Origin: Prevotella sp. E13-17
Lineage (GTDB): Bacteria > Bacteroidota > Bacteroidia > Bacteroidales > Bacteroidaceae
DNA: 64,000 nucleotides
Reading direction: 5' to 3'
Assembly: GCF_022024035.1 (NCBI RefSeq)
Contig: NZ_CP091787.1
Coordinates: forward strand, 1,054,001-1,118,000
The notes under the pieces were generated by a model, which searched no databases, was not told the DNA's origin, and saw only the letters and a list, made by a program, of their open reading frames with translations. Positions 7,523 to 16,930 of this stretch are shown here, piece by piece; the stretch's first letter is position 1; every line of letters begins with the position of its first letter. Both the position numbers and the translations under genes were made by a program.

Positions 7523-8472
7523 GTTTCCAGGAATTTAACGGTACCCTCAACCTTTACTTCTTTTGCCGTGGCTGGAATCAGCACGGTTTCACCGGCATTC
7601 AGACTGACGGTCTTGCCGTCTGCAGTCAGCGTGCCTTCGCCCTTCAGACCAATAAGGATGACAAAAGAGTCGAGTTCGCTATAGTCAAGCATCATGGGTT
7701 CGTCGAGATCGTAGATGGCAGTGGTGAAGTAGGGACATTGTACTACCTGTTGGGGAACGTTCTTCTCCAGTTGATACTCTGTGCGATAGTTGGGCAACAC
7801 GGTGTAGTCAATGCTCTCTGCGGCCTCCTTGGTGTGCAGTTCGCGATAGTTGCCGTTTTTATCCTTGCGCTTGAAGTCGTAGATGCGGTAAGTGACATCA
7901 CTGGTTTGCTGTATCTCGGCAACGAAGCAACCTGCACCGATGGCATGAATGCGACCGGCGGGAATAAAGAATACGTCGCCTTCGCTCACTTCATAACGTG
8001 CCAAGGCATCGGTGATGGTGTCGTTCTCCACCATCTCTTTATACTGCTCGGGGGTGATTTGCTGCTTCAGTCCGTTGTAGAGTTGTGCACCCTTATCCGA
8101 CTCAAGGGCCACCCACATCTCTGTTTTTCCGCGAGACTTGCCCTGACGATGAGCAATCTCGTCGGTGGGATGCACCTGGATAGAGAGATCCTGACGGGCA
8201 TCGATAAACTTGATCAGCAGTGGGAATTCGTCGCCAAAGCGTTCGTAATTCTCTTGTCCAACCAGTGCTCCTTTCTGCTCGCGTACCAACTGATTCAGGC
8301 TTTTGCCTTTCTCTGTACCATTGGCCACGATGGTCTCGTTGTCCTTTACTCCTGAAATCTCCCAGCTCTCTCCAACATTCTCGAGGGTAGAGTCCAAATG
8401 TTTGAATGCTGTAATCTTTTCACCTCCCCAAAGTGTTTGCTTCAAAAGGGGTTCAAATTTAAATAATTCCAT
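7513..8472 (-). CDS. manA: Mannose-6-phosphate isomerase, class I
   Basis: This 319-residue cupin metalloenzyme converts mannose-6-phosphate and fructose-6-phosphate, feeding GDP-mannose/GDP-fucose synthesis or mannose use. Zinc ligand motifs are visible: Gln99-Val-His101-Pro in the first cupin strand, Glu118 in Gly-Lys-Thr-Glu-Met-Trp, and His176 in Pro-Ala-Gly-Arg-Ile-His. The start at 8472 gives the usual N-terminus ending in Leu-Trp-Gly-Gly. A longer frame reaching 8622 would run into trkH and is rejected. It is the last gene of dxs-trkA-trkH-manA (32 bp after trkH). The length fits the short bacterial form (~315 aa). Confidence 0.92.
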   Translation of the reverse strand: MELFKFEPLLKQTLWGGEKITAFKHLDSTLENVGESWEISGVKDNETIVANGTEKGKSLNQLVREQKGALVGQENYERFGDEFPLLIKFIDARQDLSIQVHPTDEIAHRQGKSRGKTEMWVALESDKGAQLYNGLKQQITPEQYKEMVENDTITDALARYEVSEGDVFFIPAGRIHAIGAGCFVAEIQQTSDVTYRIYDFKRKDKNGNYRELHTKEAAESIDYTVLPNYRTEYQLEKNVPQQVVQCPYFTTAIYDLDEPMMLDYSELDSFVILIGLKGEGTLTADGKTVSLNAGETVLIPATAKEVKVEGTVKFLETYV

Positions 8473-8504
8473 TGTTACTATACTATAAAGCTTTTTGTTA
8501 ATAA

Positions 8505-9962
8505 TTAGTTCTCTTTCCAAAAACTTCTGGTGAACAGCAGCAGTACTGTCATAATCTCCAGTCGTCCCATGAGCATCAGCGGACAGAGTATCCACTTGAT
8601 ATAGTCGGGAAGTGCTGACCATGACATCACAGGACCTATCTGGGTGTCCAGCGTAGGCCCTACATTACTTACACAACTTAGTGCTATAGTGATGGCATTG
8701 GTGTTGTCTATGCCTGAAACAATCATGATGGTGGCGGTGACTAACATCATGACTAAGGTTAGCGTAAAGAACGCAAACAGGGTCACCAGCTTGGATTGGG
8801 GAATGCTGGTGCCATTGACTTTAACCGGAAGAACAGCATTTGGGTGCAGACTCTGACGGAAATTGTTGCGTATCACCTTTAGCAACATCACACCTCGAAT
8901 ACACTTAAAGCCTCCGCTGGTGCTGCCAGCACATGCACCAAGATACATGACAACGCCAAGGATAACCCACGTAATGTGTGGCCATGCACCAGCATCATCG
9001 TTAAACATTCCAGTGGTTGTGATGAACGATACTACCTGAAACAATGCACTGCGGAATGCATGCTCTAAACCATAGCCCATGCGTGTCAGCAACAGATACA
9101 TAATCCACAGGGTGGCAACAACAACAACACTGATATATAACTTAAACTCTGAATTTGTAAACAGAGTCTTCAGTTTCATCTTGACAAGGCTGATATACAG
9201 CAGGGTGAAGTTGATACCCGACAGAAACTGGAAGGTGATTGAGATATAATCAATGGTGGGCGAGTGGAAATATTCCGTGCTGTCATTATGTATGGCAAAT
9301 CCACCAGTGGCGGTTGTCGTCATGGAGTAGTTGATAGCCTCAAACCAATTCATGCCGGCTGCCCAATAAGACAGAGCGCAACCGAAGGTGAGAATAAGAT
9401 AAATGCTCCATATCCACTTGGCAGAAGTGGTTAGTCGTGGGTGCATCTTGGCCTTGATAGGACCTGTGGCCTCGGCGGCAAACACTTTGACACTACCGCC
9501 AACCAGCGAAGGCAGAATGGCAATGGTGAAGAAAACGATTCCTAATCCGCCAATCCATTGTGTCAGCGAGCGCCAGAAAAGGATAGCATGTGGCAGCACT
9601 TCTACATCGTCTATGATGGAAGCACCGGTGGTCGTAAAACCTGATGTGGACTCAAAGAATGCGTCAGTAACATTGGGAATGCATCCGTGTATGAGAAATG
9701 GCAAAAGGCCAAAGATGGAAAAAACAACCCATGCAGCAGTGACAACGAGGTATGCATCTCTACGACTCAGGCTATTGTCGGCGTTGCTACCAAAAAAAAG
9801 AAAGACGAATCCGCTTGCAAAAGTAATCAGCAGTGAGAGTAGAAATGCCATCAAGTCGTCCTCATGATAGAAAAATGAGATGCCTACACAGAGCGACATG
9901 AACAGCGACTCTATGAACAGCAGTGAGCCAATAATCTTGCTGATGATACGGAAGTTTACCAT
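8505..9962 (-). CDS. trkH: Trk potassium uptake channel subunit TrkH
   Basis: This 485-residue membrane protein has four MPM repeats. The selectivity-filter loops are recognisable as Ser-Gly-Phe-Thr-Thr-Thr-Gly, Thr-Ala-Thr-Gly-Gly-Phe, Thr-Thr-Thr-Gly-Met and Ser-Asn-Val-Gly-Pro. TrkH conducts K+ across the inner membrane and is gated by the nucleotide-binding TrkA encoded immediately upstream. The two genes overlap by 7 bp (9956-9962), typical of translational coupling. Length matches E. coli TrkH (483 aa). Confidence 0.95.
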   Translation of the reverse strand: MVNFRIISKIIGSLLFIESLFMSLCVGISFFYHEDDLMAFLLSLLITFASGFVFLFFGSNADNSLSRRDAYLVVTAAWVVFSIFGLLPFLIHGCIPNVTDAFFESTSGFTTTGASIIDDVEVLPHAILFWRSLTQWIGGLGIVFFTIAILPSLVGGSVKVFAAEATGPIKAKMHPRLTTSAKWIWSIYLILTFGCALSYWAAGMNWFEAINYSMTTTATGGFAIHNDSTEYFHSPTIDYISITFQFLSGINFTLLYISLVKMKLKTLFTNSEFKLYISVVVVATLWIMYLLLTRMGYGLEHAFRSALFQVVSFITTTGMFNDDAGAWPHITWVILGVVMYLGACAGSTSGGFKCIRGVMLLKVIRNNFRQSLHPNAVLPVKVNGTSIPQSKLVTLFAFFTLTLVMMLVTATIMIVSGIDNTNAITIALSCVSNVGPTLDTQIGPVMSWSALPDYIKWILCPLMLMGRLEIMTVLLLFTRSFWKEN

Positions 9963-11314
9963 ATCGAGTTGTTCTTGAAGTACTTTTCTAATTTATTCAG
10001 CTTGTGTTCGTGGCAGAACACCATGACTGTGTCGCCAGCCATAATCTGTGTGTTACCATTTACCAACAAGCCTTTGCCGTCACGTACAAGGCCACCAATG
10101 GTGACACCGAATGGCAGACCGAGGTCTTTCACTGGGTGGCGTGTCACCTTTGACCCCTCTGAAGCAATGAACTCAGCCACGTCGGCTTCGACCATCATGA
10201 GCGAACGCATGTTCCTGACATCGGCTTTTAGCATCATCTGGAAAATATGGCTGGCAGCAACGGTCTTCTTATTGATAATGGTTCCGATATCTAAGCTCTC
10301 GGCCATGGAGACGTAGTCTAGATTCTCAACCATGGCAACGGTTTTGCGAACACCCCACTTCTTGGCTGCCAGACAAGCAAGGATGTTGGTCTCGGCATTA
10401 CCAGTCAGTGCGACAAAGGCTTGCGTGTGCTTGATACCTTCTTCATTGAGAAGGCCTGGGTCGCGACCATCGCCGTGGATAACCATGGCATCTGACTCGC
10501 TCAGAAGTGTGTTTAGTCGTTCGCAGCGTTCTGCAGAGTTTTCGATAATCTTGACGTTCATATGGTCTGGCATAGCCAAGGCTGCTCTTACGGCAGTCTT
10601 TCCGCCGCCCATAATAATGACATTATGAACATCTTCATAGTGCTCTTTGCCTACAATCTTTCTGATATAAGGAATATAGTCCTGTGTTGTCATGAAGTAG
10701 GCTAAGTCGTAAAGCTGGAGTTCATCAAAGCCTCCAGGGATGATGGTCTCGTCGCCTCGCTTGATGGCAACGATATGATAGGGGTCGTCAGGACCGCAAA
10801 GGTCTTTTAATGGCTGGTTTAAGATCTCGCAACCTTCGCGTAACTTGATGCCAAGCATCACCAATGCGCCATCGTGAACGTCCCATCGCTGACGTACCCA
10901 CGACATTTTCAGACCGGTAATAATGTCGCGTGCGGCCAGCACTTCGGGGTAAACCAGAGAGTCAATGCCATGATCGCGGAAGAATGGTTGGTTCTGTGGA
11001 TGCAGGTATTCGTAGTTGTCAATACGGGCTACCGTCTTCTTAGCTCCTAAAGCGTGAGCCAACATGCATGCGTTGATATTGCGACTCTCATAGCGTGTAA
11101 CGCCAACAAAGAGATCGGCGCTGCCCACACCAGCATCCTTCAGCGTCTTAATACTGGTCGGTGAGGCACAGACGGCCATGATGTCATAGGTGGAATCAAT
11201 ACCTCCCAGACGCTCCTCATCATCGTCAATGAGTACGCAGTCGTGATTCTCCGTAGAGAGTAATCGTGAGAGATGCTTGCCAACAGCACCTGCTCCTGCA
11301 ATGACTACTTTCAT
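9956..11314 (-). CDS. trkA: Trk system regulatory subunit TrkA
   Basis: This 452-residue cytoplasmic protein has two RCK modules. The first Rossmann fold starts at residue 1 with Gly-Ala-Gly-Ala-Val-Gly-Lys-His; the second begins near 230 with Ile-Met-Gly-Gly-Gly-Lys-Thr. Each is followed by a TrkA_C domain. It binds NAD(H)/ATP and gates TrkH, encoded next. Start and dxs stop overlap by 4 bp (11311-11314, ATGA). Length equals E. coli TrkA (458 aa) closely. Confidence 0.95.
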   Translation of the reverse strand: MKVVIAGAGAVGKHLSRLLSTENHDCVLIDDDEERLGGIDSTYDIMAVCASPTSIKTLKDAGVGSADLFVGVTRYESRNINACMLAHALGAKKTVARIDNYEYLHPQNQPFFRDHGIDSLVYPEVLAARDIITGLKMSWVRQRWDVHDGALVMLGIKLREGCEILNQPLKDLCGPDDPYHIVAIKRGDETIIPGGFDELQLYDLAYFMTTQDYIPYIRKIVGKEHYEDVHNVIIMGGGKTAVRAALAMPDHMNVKIIENSAERCERLNTLLSESDAMVIHGDGRDPGLLNEEGIKHTQAFVALTGNAETNILACLAAKKWGVRKTVAMVENLDYVSMAESLDIGTIINKKTVAASHIFQMMLKADVRNMRSLMMVEADVAEFIASEGSKVTRHPVKDLGLPFGVTIGGLVRDGKGLLVNGNTQIMAGDTVMVFCHEHKLNKLEKYFKNNSIW

Positions 11315-13182
11315 TTTAATATCTCTTTCTTAATACTTTCGTTGTCGATCCCCACAATCTCTCGCAATTGTTGGATGGTGCCATGCTCTACAAAAGCATC
11401 GGGAAGACCCATGCGGGTAATCTGTGGAGTGTAGCCGTGGTCGCTCATCCATTCCAGTACTGCGCTGCCTAACCCACCGTTTCGCACACCGTCTTCGATG
11501 GTGATGATGCGCTTAAACTTCTGTCCGACTTCGTGAAGCAGATTCTCATCAAGTGGCTTCAGGAAACGCATGTCGTAGTGTGCTACGGACTTTGTCGTAA
11601 TCGAGTCTATGACTTTTGCAACGTCATTACCGATGGGGCCGATGCTAAGCACTGCTACATCATTGCCATCACGCAGTTTGCGACCTGTTCCAACGGCAAT
11701 CTCTTCCAGTGGACACCGCCAGTCAACGATGACACCGCGACCGCGCGGGTAGCGGATGACAAAGGGACCTTTGCCTGGTAACTGTGCAGTGAACATCATT
11801 TTGCGCAGTTCGTGCTCGTTCATAGGCGAGCAAATCGTGAGGTTGGGGATAGGACGAAGGTAGGCCAAGTCGAAGGCACCGTGGTGTGTGGGACCGTCTT
11901 CTCCCACCAAACCGGCACGGTCAAGGCAGAGCACAACGGGCAACTTCAGAATGGCAACGTCATGAATGACATTGTCATAGGCACGCTGTGCAAAGGCACT
12001 GTAGATATTGCAGAAAGGCAATTTGCCCTCTTTTGCCATACCAGCGGAGAATGTAACGGCGTGTCCTTCGGCAATACCCACGTCGAACATGCGCTCGGGC
12101 AGCTCCTTCATGGCTATGTTCATCGAACAGCCTGTGGGCATAGCGGGGGTTACACCGACAATCTTATCGTTCTGTTTGGCCAACTCTAATAGTGTATGTC
12201 CAAAGACTTCCTGGAACTTTGGTGGCATGTTCTTTGTGTCACCGCTAATCAATTCGCCAGTTTCTGGGTCGAACTTGCCGGGCGCATGCCACACGGGCTT
12301 GTAGTTTTCGGCAGGGGCATAGCCGTGTCCCTTTTTGGTATGCAGATGAAGAAGCTTTGGCCCTTTCATGTCTTTCAGCTGGCGCAAGATACGTACCAGC
12401 TCTTTTACGTTGTGACCATCAAATGGACCAAAGTAGCGAATGTTCATGCCTTCGAAGATGTTCTGCTGTTCAGAGATAACGCTCTTCAATGCATTCGACA
12501 AGCGAATGAGCCCTTGTTTGCGGGCTTCGCTAAGCAATCCGTTGCTGGCAAGCCAACGGGCAGCTCTGAAACGTAATGCATTATAGGTCTCGTTGGTGCT
12601 GAGACTCAACAGGTATTCCTTCATGCCGCCCACCGAACGGTCGATAGACATGTCGTTGTCGTTGAGGATAATCAGTAGGTCGTTGGGGATTGAAGACACA
12701 TTGTTCAATCCTTCGAAAGCCAGACCTCCGCTCATGGCACCATCGCCAATCACCGCTACCACATGTCGGCTGTTCTGCGAAGCCACAGCCATACCAAGGG
12801 CTGCTGAGATAGAGTTGGAAGCATGACCACAGATAAACGAGTCGTATTCACTCTCCTCGGGCGAGGGAAATGGCTTGATGCCACCCAGTTTACGGTTGGT
12901 TGAGAACTTGTCGCGACGGCCAGTCAGGATCTTGTGTCCATAGGCTTGGTGGCCTACGTCCCAGACAATGCGGTCTTCGGGTGTATTGTACACATAATGG
13001 AGCGCAACGGTCAACTCAACAACTCCTAAACTTGAAGCCAAATGTCCTGGGTTTACTGATAGTTCGTTGACAATGTCTTGTCTTAGTTCAGAACAGAGTT
13101 GCTGCAATTTGTCCGTGCTAAGTGAACGCAGTTGACTTGGGTCGTCTATTGTGTTTAGTATTTCAAGTTTATTTTGTTCCAC
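11311..13182 (-). CDS. dxs: 1-deoxy-D-xylulose-5-phosphate synthase
   Basis: This 623-residue thiamine-diphosphate enzyme condenses pyruvate and glyceraldehyde-3-phosphate in the first step of the MEP isoprenoid pathway and also feeds thiamine and pyridoxal synthesis. The TPP/Mg motif begins Gly-Asp-Gly-Ala-Met-Ser-Gly-Gly (146-153) and ends Asn-Asp-Asn-Asp-Met-Ser near 174-179. His79 lies in Val-Gly-His-Gln-Ala-Tyr. The transketolase-like pyrimidine-binding domain follows from ~320, then the C-terminal domain. Length is standard (~620-640). It leads the operon dxs-trkA-trkH-manA, with its own promoter at 13209-13239. Confidence 0.96.
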   Translation of the reverse strand: MEQNKLEILNTIDDPSQLRSLSTDKLQQLCSELRQDIVNELSVNPGHLASSLGVVELTVALHYVYNTPEDRIVWDVGHQAYGHKILTGRRDKFSTNRKLGGIKPFPSPEESEYDSFICGHASNSISAALGMAVASQNSRHVVAVIGDGAMSGGLAFEGLNNVSSIPNDLLIILNDNDMSIDRSVGGMKEYLLSLSTNETYNALRFRAARWLASNGLLSEARKQGLIRLSNALKSVISEQQNIFEGMNIRYFGPFDGHNVKELVRILRQLKDMKGPKLLHLHTKKGHGYAPAENYKPVWHAPGKFDPETGELISGDTKNMPPKFQEVFGHTLLELAKQNDKIVGVTPAMPTGCSMNIAMKELPERMFDVGIAEGHAVTFSAGMAKEGKLPFCNIYSAFAQRAYDNVIHDVAILKLPVVLCLDRAGLVGEDGPTHHGAFDLAYLRPIPNLTICSPMNEHELRKMMFTAQLPGKGPFVIRYPRGRGVIVDWRCPLEEIAVGTGRKLRDGNDVAVLSIGPIGNDVAKVIDSITTKSVAHYDMRFLKPLDENLLHEVGQKFKRIITIEDGVRNGGLGSAVLEWMSDHGYTPQITRMGLPDAFVEHGTIQQLREIVGIDNESIKKEILK

Positions 13183-13208
13183 GATTTAAGTGTAATCCTT
13201 TTATGCTG

Positions 13209-13239
13209 CAAAGTTACAAACATTCAGTCATATATCAAA
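13209..13239 (-). promoter_or_regulatory. Promoter of the dxs operon
   Basis: On the minus strand: TTTG (13236-13239), 19 bp, TAACTTTG (13209-13216), 27 bp before the dxs ATG. It is divergent from the lplA promoter. Confidence 0.75.
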
Positions 13240-13289
13240 ATGAAAGGTACTTTTTTTTCTCTTTGTCATAATAAAAGTAGTGGATATTC

Positions 13290-13320
13290 TTGGCGGGTTC
13301 GTAATATTTTTCTATATTTG
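13290..13320 (+). promoter_or_regulatory. Promoter of the glycine cleavage operon
   Basis: TTGG at 13290-13293, 19 bp, TATATTTG at 13313-13320, 31 bp before the ATG at 13352. No glycine-riboswitch-like structure fits in the short leader. Confidence 0.65.
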
Positions 13321-13351
13321 CAGACAGTTTAAGCTAGCCTGAAATTAATAT

Positions 13352-14065
13352 ATGAAGTACATTTCGCTACCAACCGATGATGAGGAAAGACGTTTGTCGT
13401 TCTATCTTGCAATGGAAGAGTATGTGGCTCGCCGTTTTAAGGAGGACGATCTGTTCTTTATGTGGCGGGTGGCGCCTAGTGTGATCTTTGGTAGGAATCA
13501 GGTGATGCAGAACGAGGTGAACCTGGATTATTGCCGTCAACACCATATTCATATATACAGACGCAAGAGTGGTGGAGGCTGTGTGTATGCGGACCGTGAT
13601 AATCTAATGTTGTCTTTCATAACTTCGGGCGACAACGTGGCTTTCAACTATAATCGTTTTATGGGGATGATCTTGTTGGTGCTCAGAAAACTTGGCATCC
13701 AAGCCACCAGTACCCAGCATAATGACGTGATGATTGGCGACAGAAAGGTGAGTGGAACAGCCTTCTATCAGTTGCCCGGACGTTGTGTTGCACATGCCAC
13801 TTTGCTCTATGATACCAACATGGAGCACATGCTTAATGCCATTACTCCCAGTGCTGATAAACTACAGAAGAAAGGCATTGAGAGCGTGCGACAGCGCATC
13901 ACGCTGCTGAAAGACTATACTATGCTGACAGCAGAGCAGCTGATTGCTTTTATTAAAGCGGCACTTTGCACCGAGGAAAGTAGCCTTTTGCCCGATGATA
14001 TCCGTGAGATAGAGAAAATAGAAGAAGGATATTTGCAAGAAGAGTTTATCAACCGAATACTTTAA
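13352..14065 (+). CDS. Lipoate-protein ligase (short LplA-like)
   Basis: The 237 residues form the biotin/lipoate ligase catalytic domain. The Arg-Arg-x-Ser-Gly-Gly-Gly-Cys-Val-Tyr lipoyl-AMP loop lies near 70-79 and the Asn-Asp-Val-Met segment with Lys-Val-Ser-Gly-Thr-Ala (the binding Lys) near 126-138. The C-terminal accessory domain of E. coli LplA (338 aa) is reduced to a short tail, so this is a minimal ligase. It would attach lipoate or octanoate to GcvH, encoded two genes downstream, which places lipoylation in the same operon as its substrate. The gap to gcvT is 34 bp with no promoter. Confidence 0.85.
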   Translation: MKYISLPTDDEERRLSFYLAMEEYVARRFKEDDLFFMWRVAPSVIFGRNQVMQNEVNLDYCRQHHIHIYRRKSGGGCVYADRDNLMLSFITSGDNVAFNYNRFMGMILLVLRKLGIQATSTQHNDVMIGDRKVSGTAFYQLPGRCVAHATLLYDTNMEHMLNAITPSADKLQKKGIESVRQRITLLKDYTMLTAEQLIAFIKAALCTEESSLLPDDIREIEKIEEGYLQEEFINRIL

Positions 14066-14099
14066 TAACATCATTTTAAATATACTAATACTAAAAACA

Positions 14100-15200
14100 A
14101 TGGCTATAAAACAAGAGAAAGAAGAACAGGAGAAAAGGACGTGCCTCTACGACCGCCATGTGGCTGAGGGTGCCTATATGACTCCTTTCGCAGGCTTTAT
14201 CATGCCTATTCATTACAAGGATATACAACTTGAACACAAAGCCGTACGGCATCAGTGCGGACTCTTTGACGTCAGTCATATGGGCGAGGTCACCGTCAAG
14301 GGATGCCAGGCAGAGGCTTTCGTGCAGCATCTCTTCACCAATGACATTGCCGGGGCCCCGATAGGAAAGGTTTTCTATGGCATGATGTGCTATGAGCATG
14401 GTGGGACGGTCGATGATTTGTTGGTGTATAAGATGGGTGAGAACAATTTCTTCCTTGTCATCAACGCTGCCAATATTGATAAAGACTGGGCATGGATTCA
14501 GCAACAAGCAGATGGCTACGATGTGGAGTTGGCCAATAAGTCTGACTACTACGGTCAGATTGCTCTGCAGGGGCCAGAGTCTGAGCATGTGATGGAAACG
14601 GTGTTGAACATTCCTTGTCGCGAACTGAGTTTCTATACTGCAAAGTCTATCGGTGATATAATCGTTTCGCGCACCGGTTATACAGGTGAGGATGGCTTTG
14701 AAATCTATGCCCCTCACGCCTATATTCAGGAGTGTTGGGACAAGCTGATTGCAGCAGGCGTTCAAGCTTGCGGACTAGGTTGTCGCGATACGTTGCGCTT
14801 CGAAGTGGGACTTCCTCTTTATGGTGATGAACTTTCGGAAGACATTTCGCCCGTGATGGCGGGGCTTACGATGTTCGTAAAGTTTGATAAGCCCGAGTTT
14901 ATCGGACGCAGTGCACTCTTAAAACAGAAGACAGAGGGCGTCGCTCGTAAACTGGTTGGTATCGAGCTAAAAGACAAAGCCATACCTCGTCATGGCTATG
15001 AGGTGCTGAAAGATGGTGAGACAATCGGCGAGGTGACGACAGGTTATCATGGCATTTCTGTGGATAAGAGCATCTGTATGGCCCTGATTGATAGTCGCTA
15101 TGCAGCGCTCGGAACCGAGGTTGAGATTCAGATTCGTAAGAAGACCTTCCCGGGTGTGATCGTTAAGAAACGTTTCTATGAGAAACATTATAAAAAGTAA
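14100..15200 (+). CDS. gcvT: Glycine cleavage system T protein (aminomethyltransferase)
   Basis: This 366-residue tetrahydrofolate-dependent enzyme releases ammonia from the aminomethyl group carried by GcvH and forms 5,10-methylene-THF. Family landmarks include Asp-Val-Ser-His-Met-Gly-Glu near 58-64, Gly-Tyr-Thr-Gly-Glu-Asp-Gly-Phe-Glu near 189-198, with the folate-site Asp/Glu, and Arg-x-Glu-x-Gly-x-Pro-Leu-Tyr-Gly near 229-239. The first ~20 residues are a charged extension compared with other GcvT proteins; an internal ATG (Met27) is a possible alternative start. Its 3' end runs closely into gcvH. Confidence 0.95.
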   Translation: MAIKQEKEEQEKRTCLYDRHVAEGAYMTPFAGFIMPIHYKDIQLEHKAVRHQCGLFDVSHMGEVTVKGCQAEAFVQHLFTNDIAGAPIGKVFYGMMCYEHGGTVDDLLVYKMGENNFFLVINAANIDKDWAWIQQQADGYDVELANKSDYYGQIALQGPESEHVMETVLNIPCRELSFYTAKSIGDIIVSRTGYTGEDGFEIYAPHAYIQECWDKLIAAGVQACGLGCRDTLRFEVGLPLYGDELSEDISPVMAGLTMFVKFDKPEFIGRSALLKQKTEGVARKLVGIELKDKAIPRHGYEVLKDGETIGEVTTGYHGISVDKSICMALIDSRYAALGTEVEIQIRKKTFPGVIVKKRFYEKHYKK

Positions 15201-15222
15201 AAACCTTAAAACTAAAAGAATT

Positions 15223-15603
15223 ATGGCAAAAGTTATTGAAGGACTCTATTATAGTGAGTCACATGAGTATGTAAAGATTGAAGGTGATTATGGCTATATA
15301 GGTATCAGCGACTATGCTCAGCATGCTCTGGGCAACGTGGTCTATGTTGATATGCCCGATGTGGATGATGAAGTGGAAGCCGGTTCTGAGTTCGGAGCCG
15401 TGGAAAGCGTCAAGGCCGCCAGCGATCTCATCGCTCCTGTTAGTGGCGTTGTCGTAGGGAAAAACGAGGCTCTCGACGATCAGCCAGAGCTTATCAATCA
15501 AGACCCCTATCAGAACTGGATTGTCAAGGTAGAGCTAACGGACAAGACAGAGCTCGATCATTTGATGGATGCTAAAGCCTATGCAGCATTCTGTGAGCAT
15601 TAA
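15223..15603 (+). CDS. gcvH: Glycine cleavage system H protein
   Basis: This 126-residue lipoyl carrier has the lipoylated Lys64 in Glu-Ser-Val-Lys-Ala-Ala, inside the usual beta-hairpin. It shuttles the aminomethyl and dihydrolipoyl intermediates between GcvP, GcvT and Lpd. The start at 15223 (22 bp after the gcvT stop) gives the standard length; an in-frame upstream ATG at 15178 lies inside gcvT and is rejected. The C-terminal Ala-Tyr-x-x-Phe-Cys-Glu is typical. Confidence 0.96.
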   Translation: MAKVIEGLYYSESHEYVKIEGDYGYIGISDYAQHALGNVVYVDMPDVDDEVEAGSEFGAVESVKAASDLIAPVSGVVVGKNEALDDQPELINQDPYQNWIVKVELTDKTELDHLMDAKAYAAFCEH

Positions 15604-15619
15604 CTCATAATTCAAGACT

Positions 15620-16930
15620 ATGCATAAGTATTTTCCCCATACGGAAAGCGACCTGAAAGACATGCTCGCCCAGGTGGGCGTGTCTTCTCTTGATGACCTC
15701 TATGCAGAGGTTCCTCAAGAGATTCGTTTCCAGGACGACTATCAGTTGCCATCGGAAATGAGTGAGTTAGAGGTCAGACAGTTGTTCGAACGCCTGGGTT
15801 CGCAAAACCAACAGTTGGTATGTTTTGCGGGGGCTGGCGTCTATGACCATTACACACCATCGGTTATTCCCAACTTGTTGCAGCGCTCAGAATTCCTCAC
15901 CAGCTACACGCCTTACCAGGCAGAGATATCGCAAGGCACGCTTCACTATATCTTTGAATATCAGTCTATGATGACAGAGCTGACAGGTATGGATATCTCT
16001 AATGCCTCGATGTATGATGGAACCACAGCAACTGCCGAAGCAGTGATGATGGCTGTGGCTGCCGGAAAAAAGCAAAACACAGTACTTGTCAGTGAAACTG
16101 TTGATCCCAAGACCCTTGATGTCGTGAAGACGTATGCCCATTTTCATCATATTGACATCGAGATGATTCCTGCCAAGGATGGCATCACAGACCTTTCAGC
16201 CCTCCGTTCTCAGTTGTCGGCAGGTAATGTGGCTGGCGTTGTGGTTCAGCAACCCAACTATTATGGCATCATAGAAGACTATGAAGGCTTTGCCGATGCT
16301 ATTCACGAGCAGAAGGCACTCTTCATTATGAATAGTATCATTGCCGACCTTGCCTTGCTGAAAACACCAGGAGAATGGGGCGCAGACATTGCTGTTGGCG
16401 ACGGACAGTCGCTGGGCATTCCCATGCAGTGGGGCGGTCCATACGTAGGGTATATGTGCTGTACAGAGAAGTTGATCCGCAAAATGCCGGGACGTATCGT
16501 CGGAAAAACACTAGACAACCGTGGGCAACGTGCCTTCGTCTTGACGTTGCAGGCACGCGAACAGCATATCCGTCGTCAGAAAGCAACATCGAATATCTGT
16601 TCCAATCAGTCGCTGATGGCGCTCTTTGTCACCATCTATTGTTCGCTCATGGGTAAACAGGGACTGAAGAAAGCGGCAGAGCTGAGCTATGCTGGTGCCC
16701 ATTATTTGTGTGATGAACTGTTGAAAACCAATCACTTTACTCTGGCTTATCAGCAACCATTCTTCAATGAATTTGTGGTGTGCTACGATGGTGATTTGGA
16801 CGCTTTGCAGCGCCGGATGTTGGAACATGGCATCTTTAGTGGCATCAAGGTGGCAGACCATCAATTGATGTTTGCCGTTACAGAGAAGAGAACAAAGGAA
16901 GAGATTGATAAACTGGTTGAACTATTATGA
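15620..16930 (+). CDS. gcvPA: Glycine dehydrogenase (decarboxylating) subunit 1
   Basis: This 436-residue protein is the N-terminal half of the split P-protein. It shows the family segments Ser-Asn-Ala-x-x-Tyr-Asp-Gly-Thr-Thr-Ala near 131-141 and the Gly-x-Pro-x-Gly-Gly region near 276-281. The PLP lysine is on the other subunit (GcvPB), with which it forms a heterotetramer that decarboxylates glycine. It starts 16 bp after gcvH and overlaps gcvPB by 4 bp (ATGA). Length is normal for gcvPA (~440). Confidence 0.95.
   Translation: MHKYFPHTESDLKDMLAQVGVSSLDDLYAEVPQEIRFQDDYQLPSEMSELEVRQLFERLGSQNQQLVCFAGAGVYDHYTPSVIPNLLQRSEFLTSYTPYQAEISQGTLHYIFEYQSMMTELTGMDISNASMYDGTTATAEAVMMAVAAGKKQNTVLVSETVDPKTLDVVKTYAHFHHIDIEMIPAKDGITDLSALRSQLSAGNVAGVVVQQPNYYGIIEDYEGFADAIHEQKALFIMNSIIADLALLKTPGEWGADIAVGDGQSLGIPMQWGGPYVGYMCCTEKLIRKMPGRIVGKTLDNRGQRAFVLTLQAREQHIRRQKATSNICSNQSLMALFVTIYCSLMGKQGLKKAAELSYAGAHYLCDELLKTNHFTLAYQQPFFNEFVVCYDGDLDALQRRMLEHGIFSGIKVADHQLMFAVTEKRTKEEIDKLVELL

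Noticed and set aside
13321-13351. Glycine riboswitch before the gcv operon
   Set aside because: The leader between the -7 box and the ATG is about 30 bp, far too short for the aptamer.
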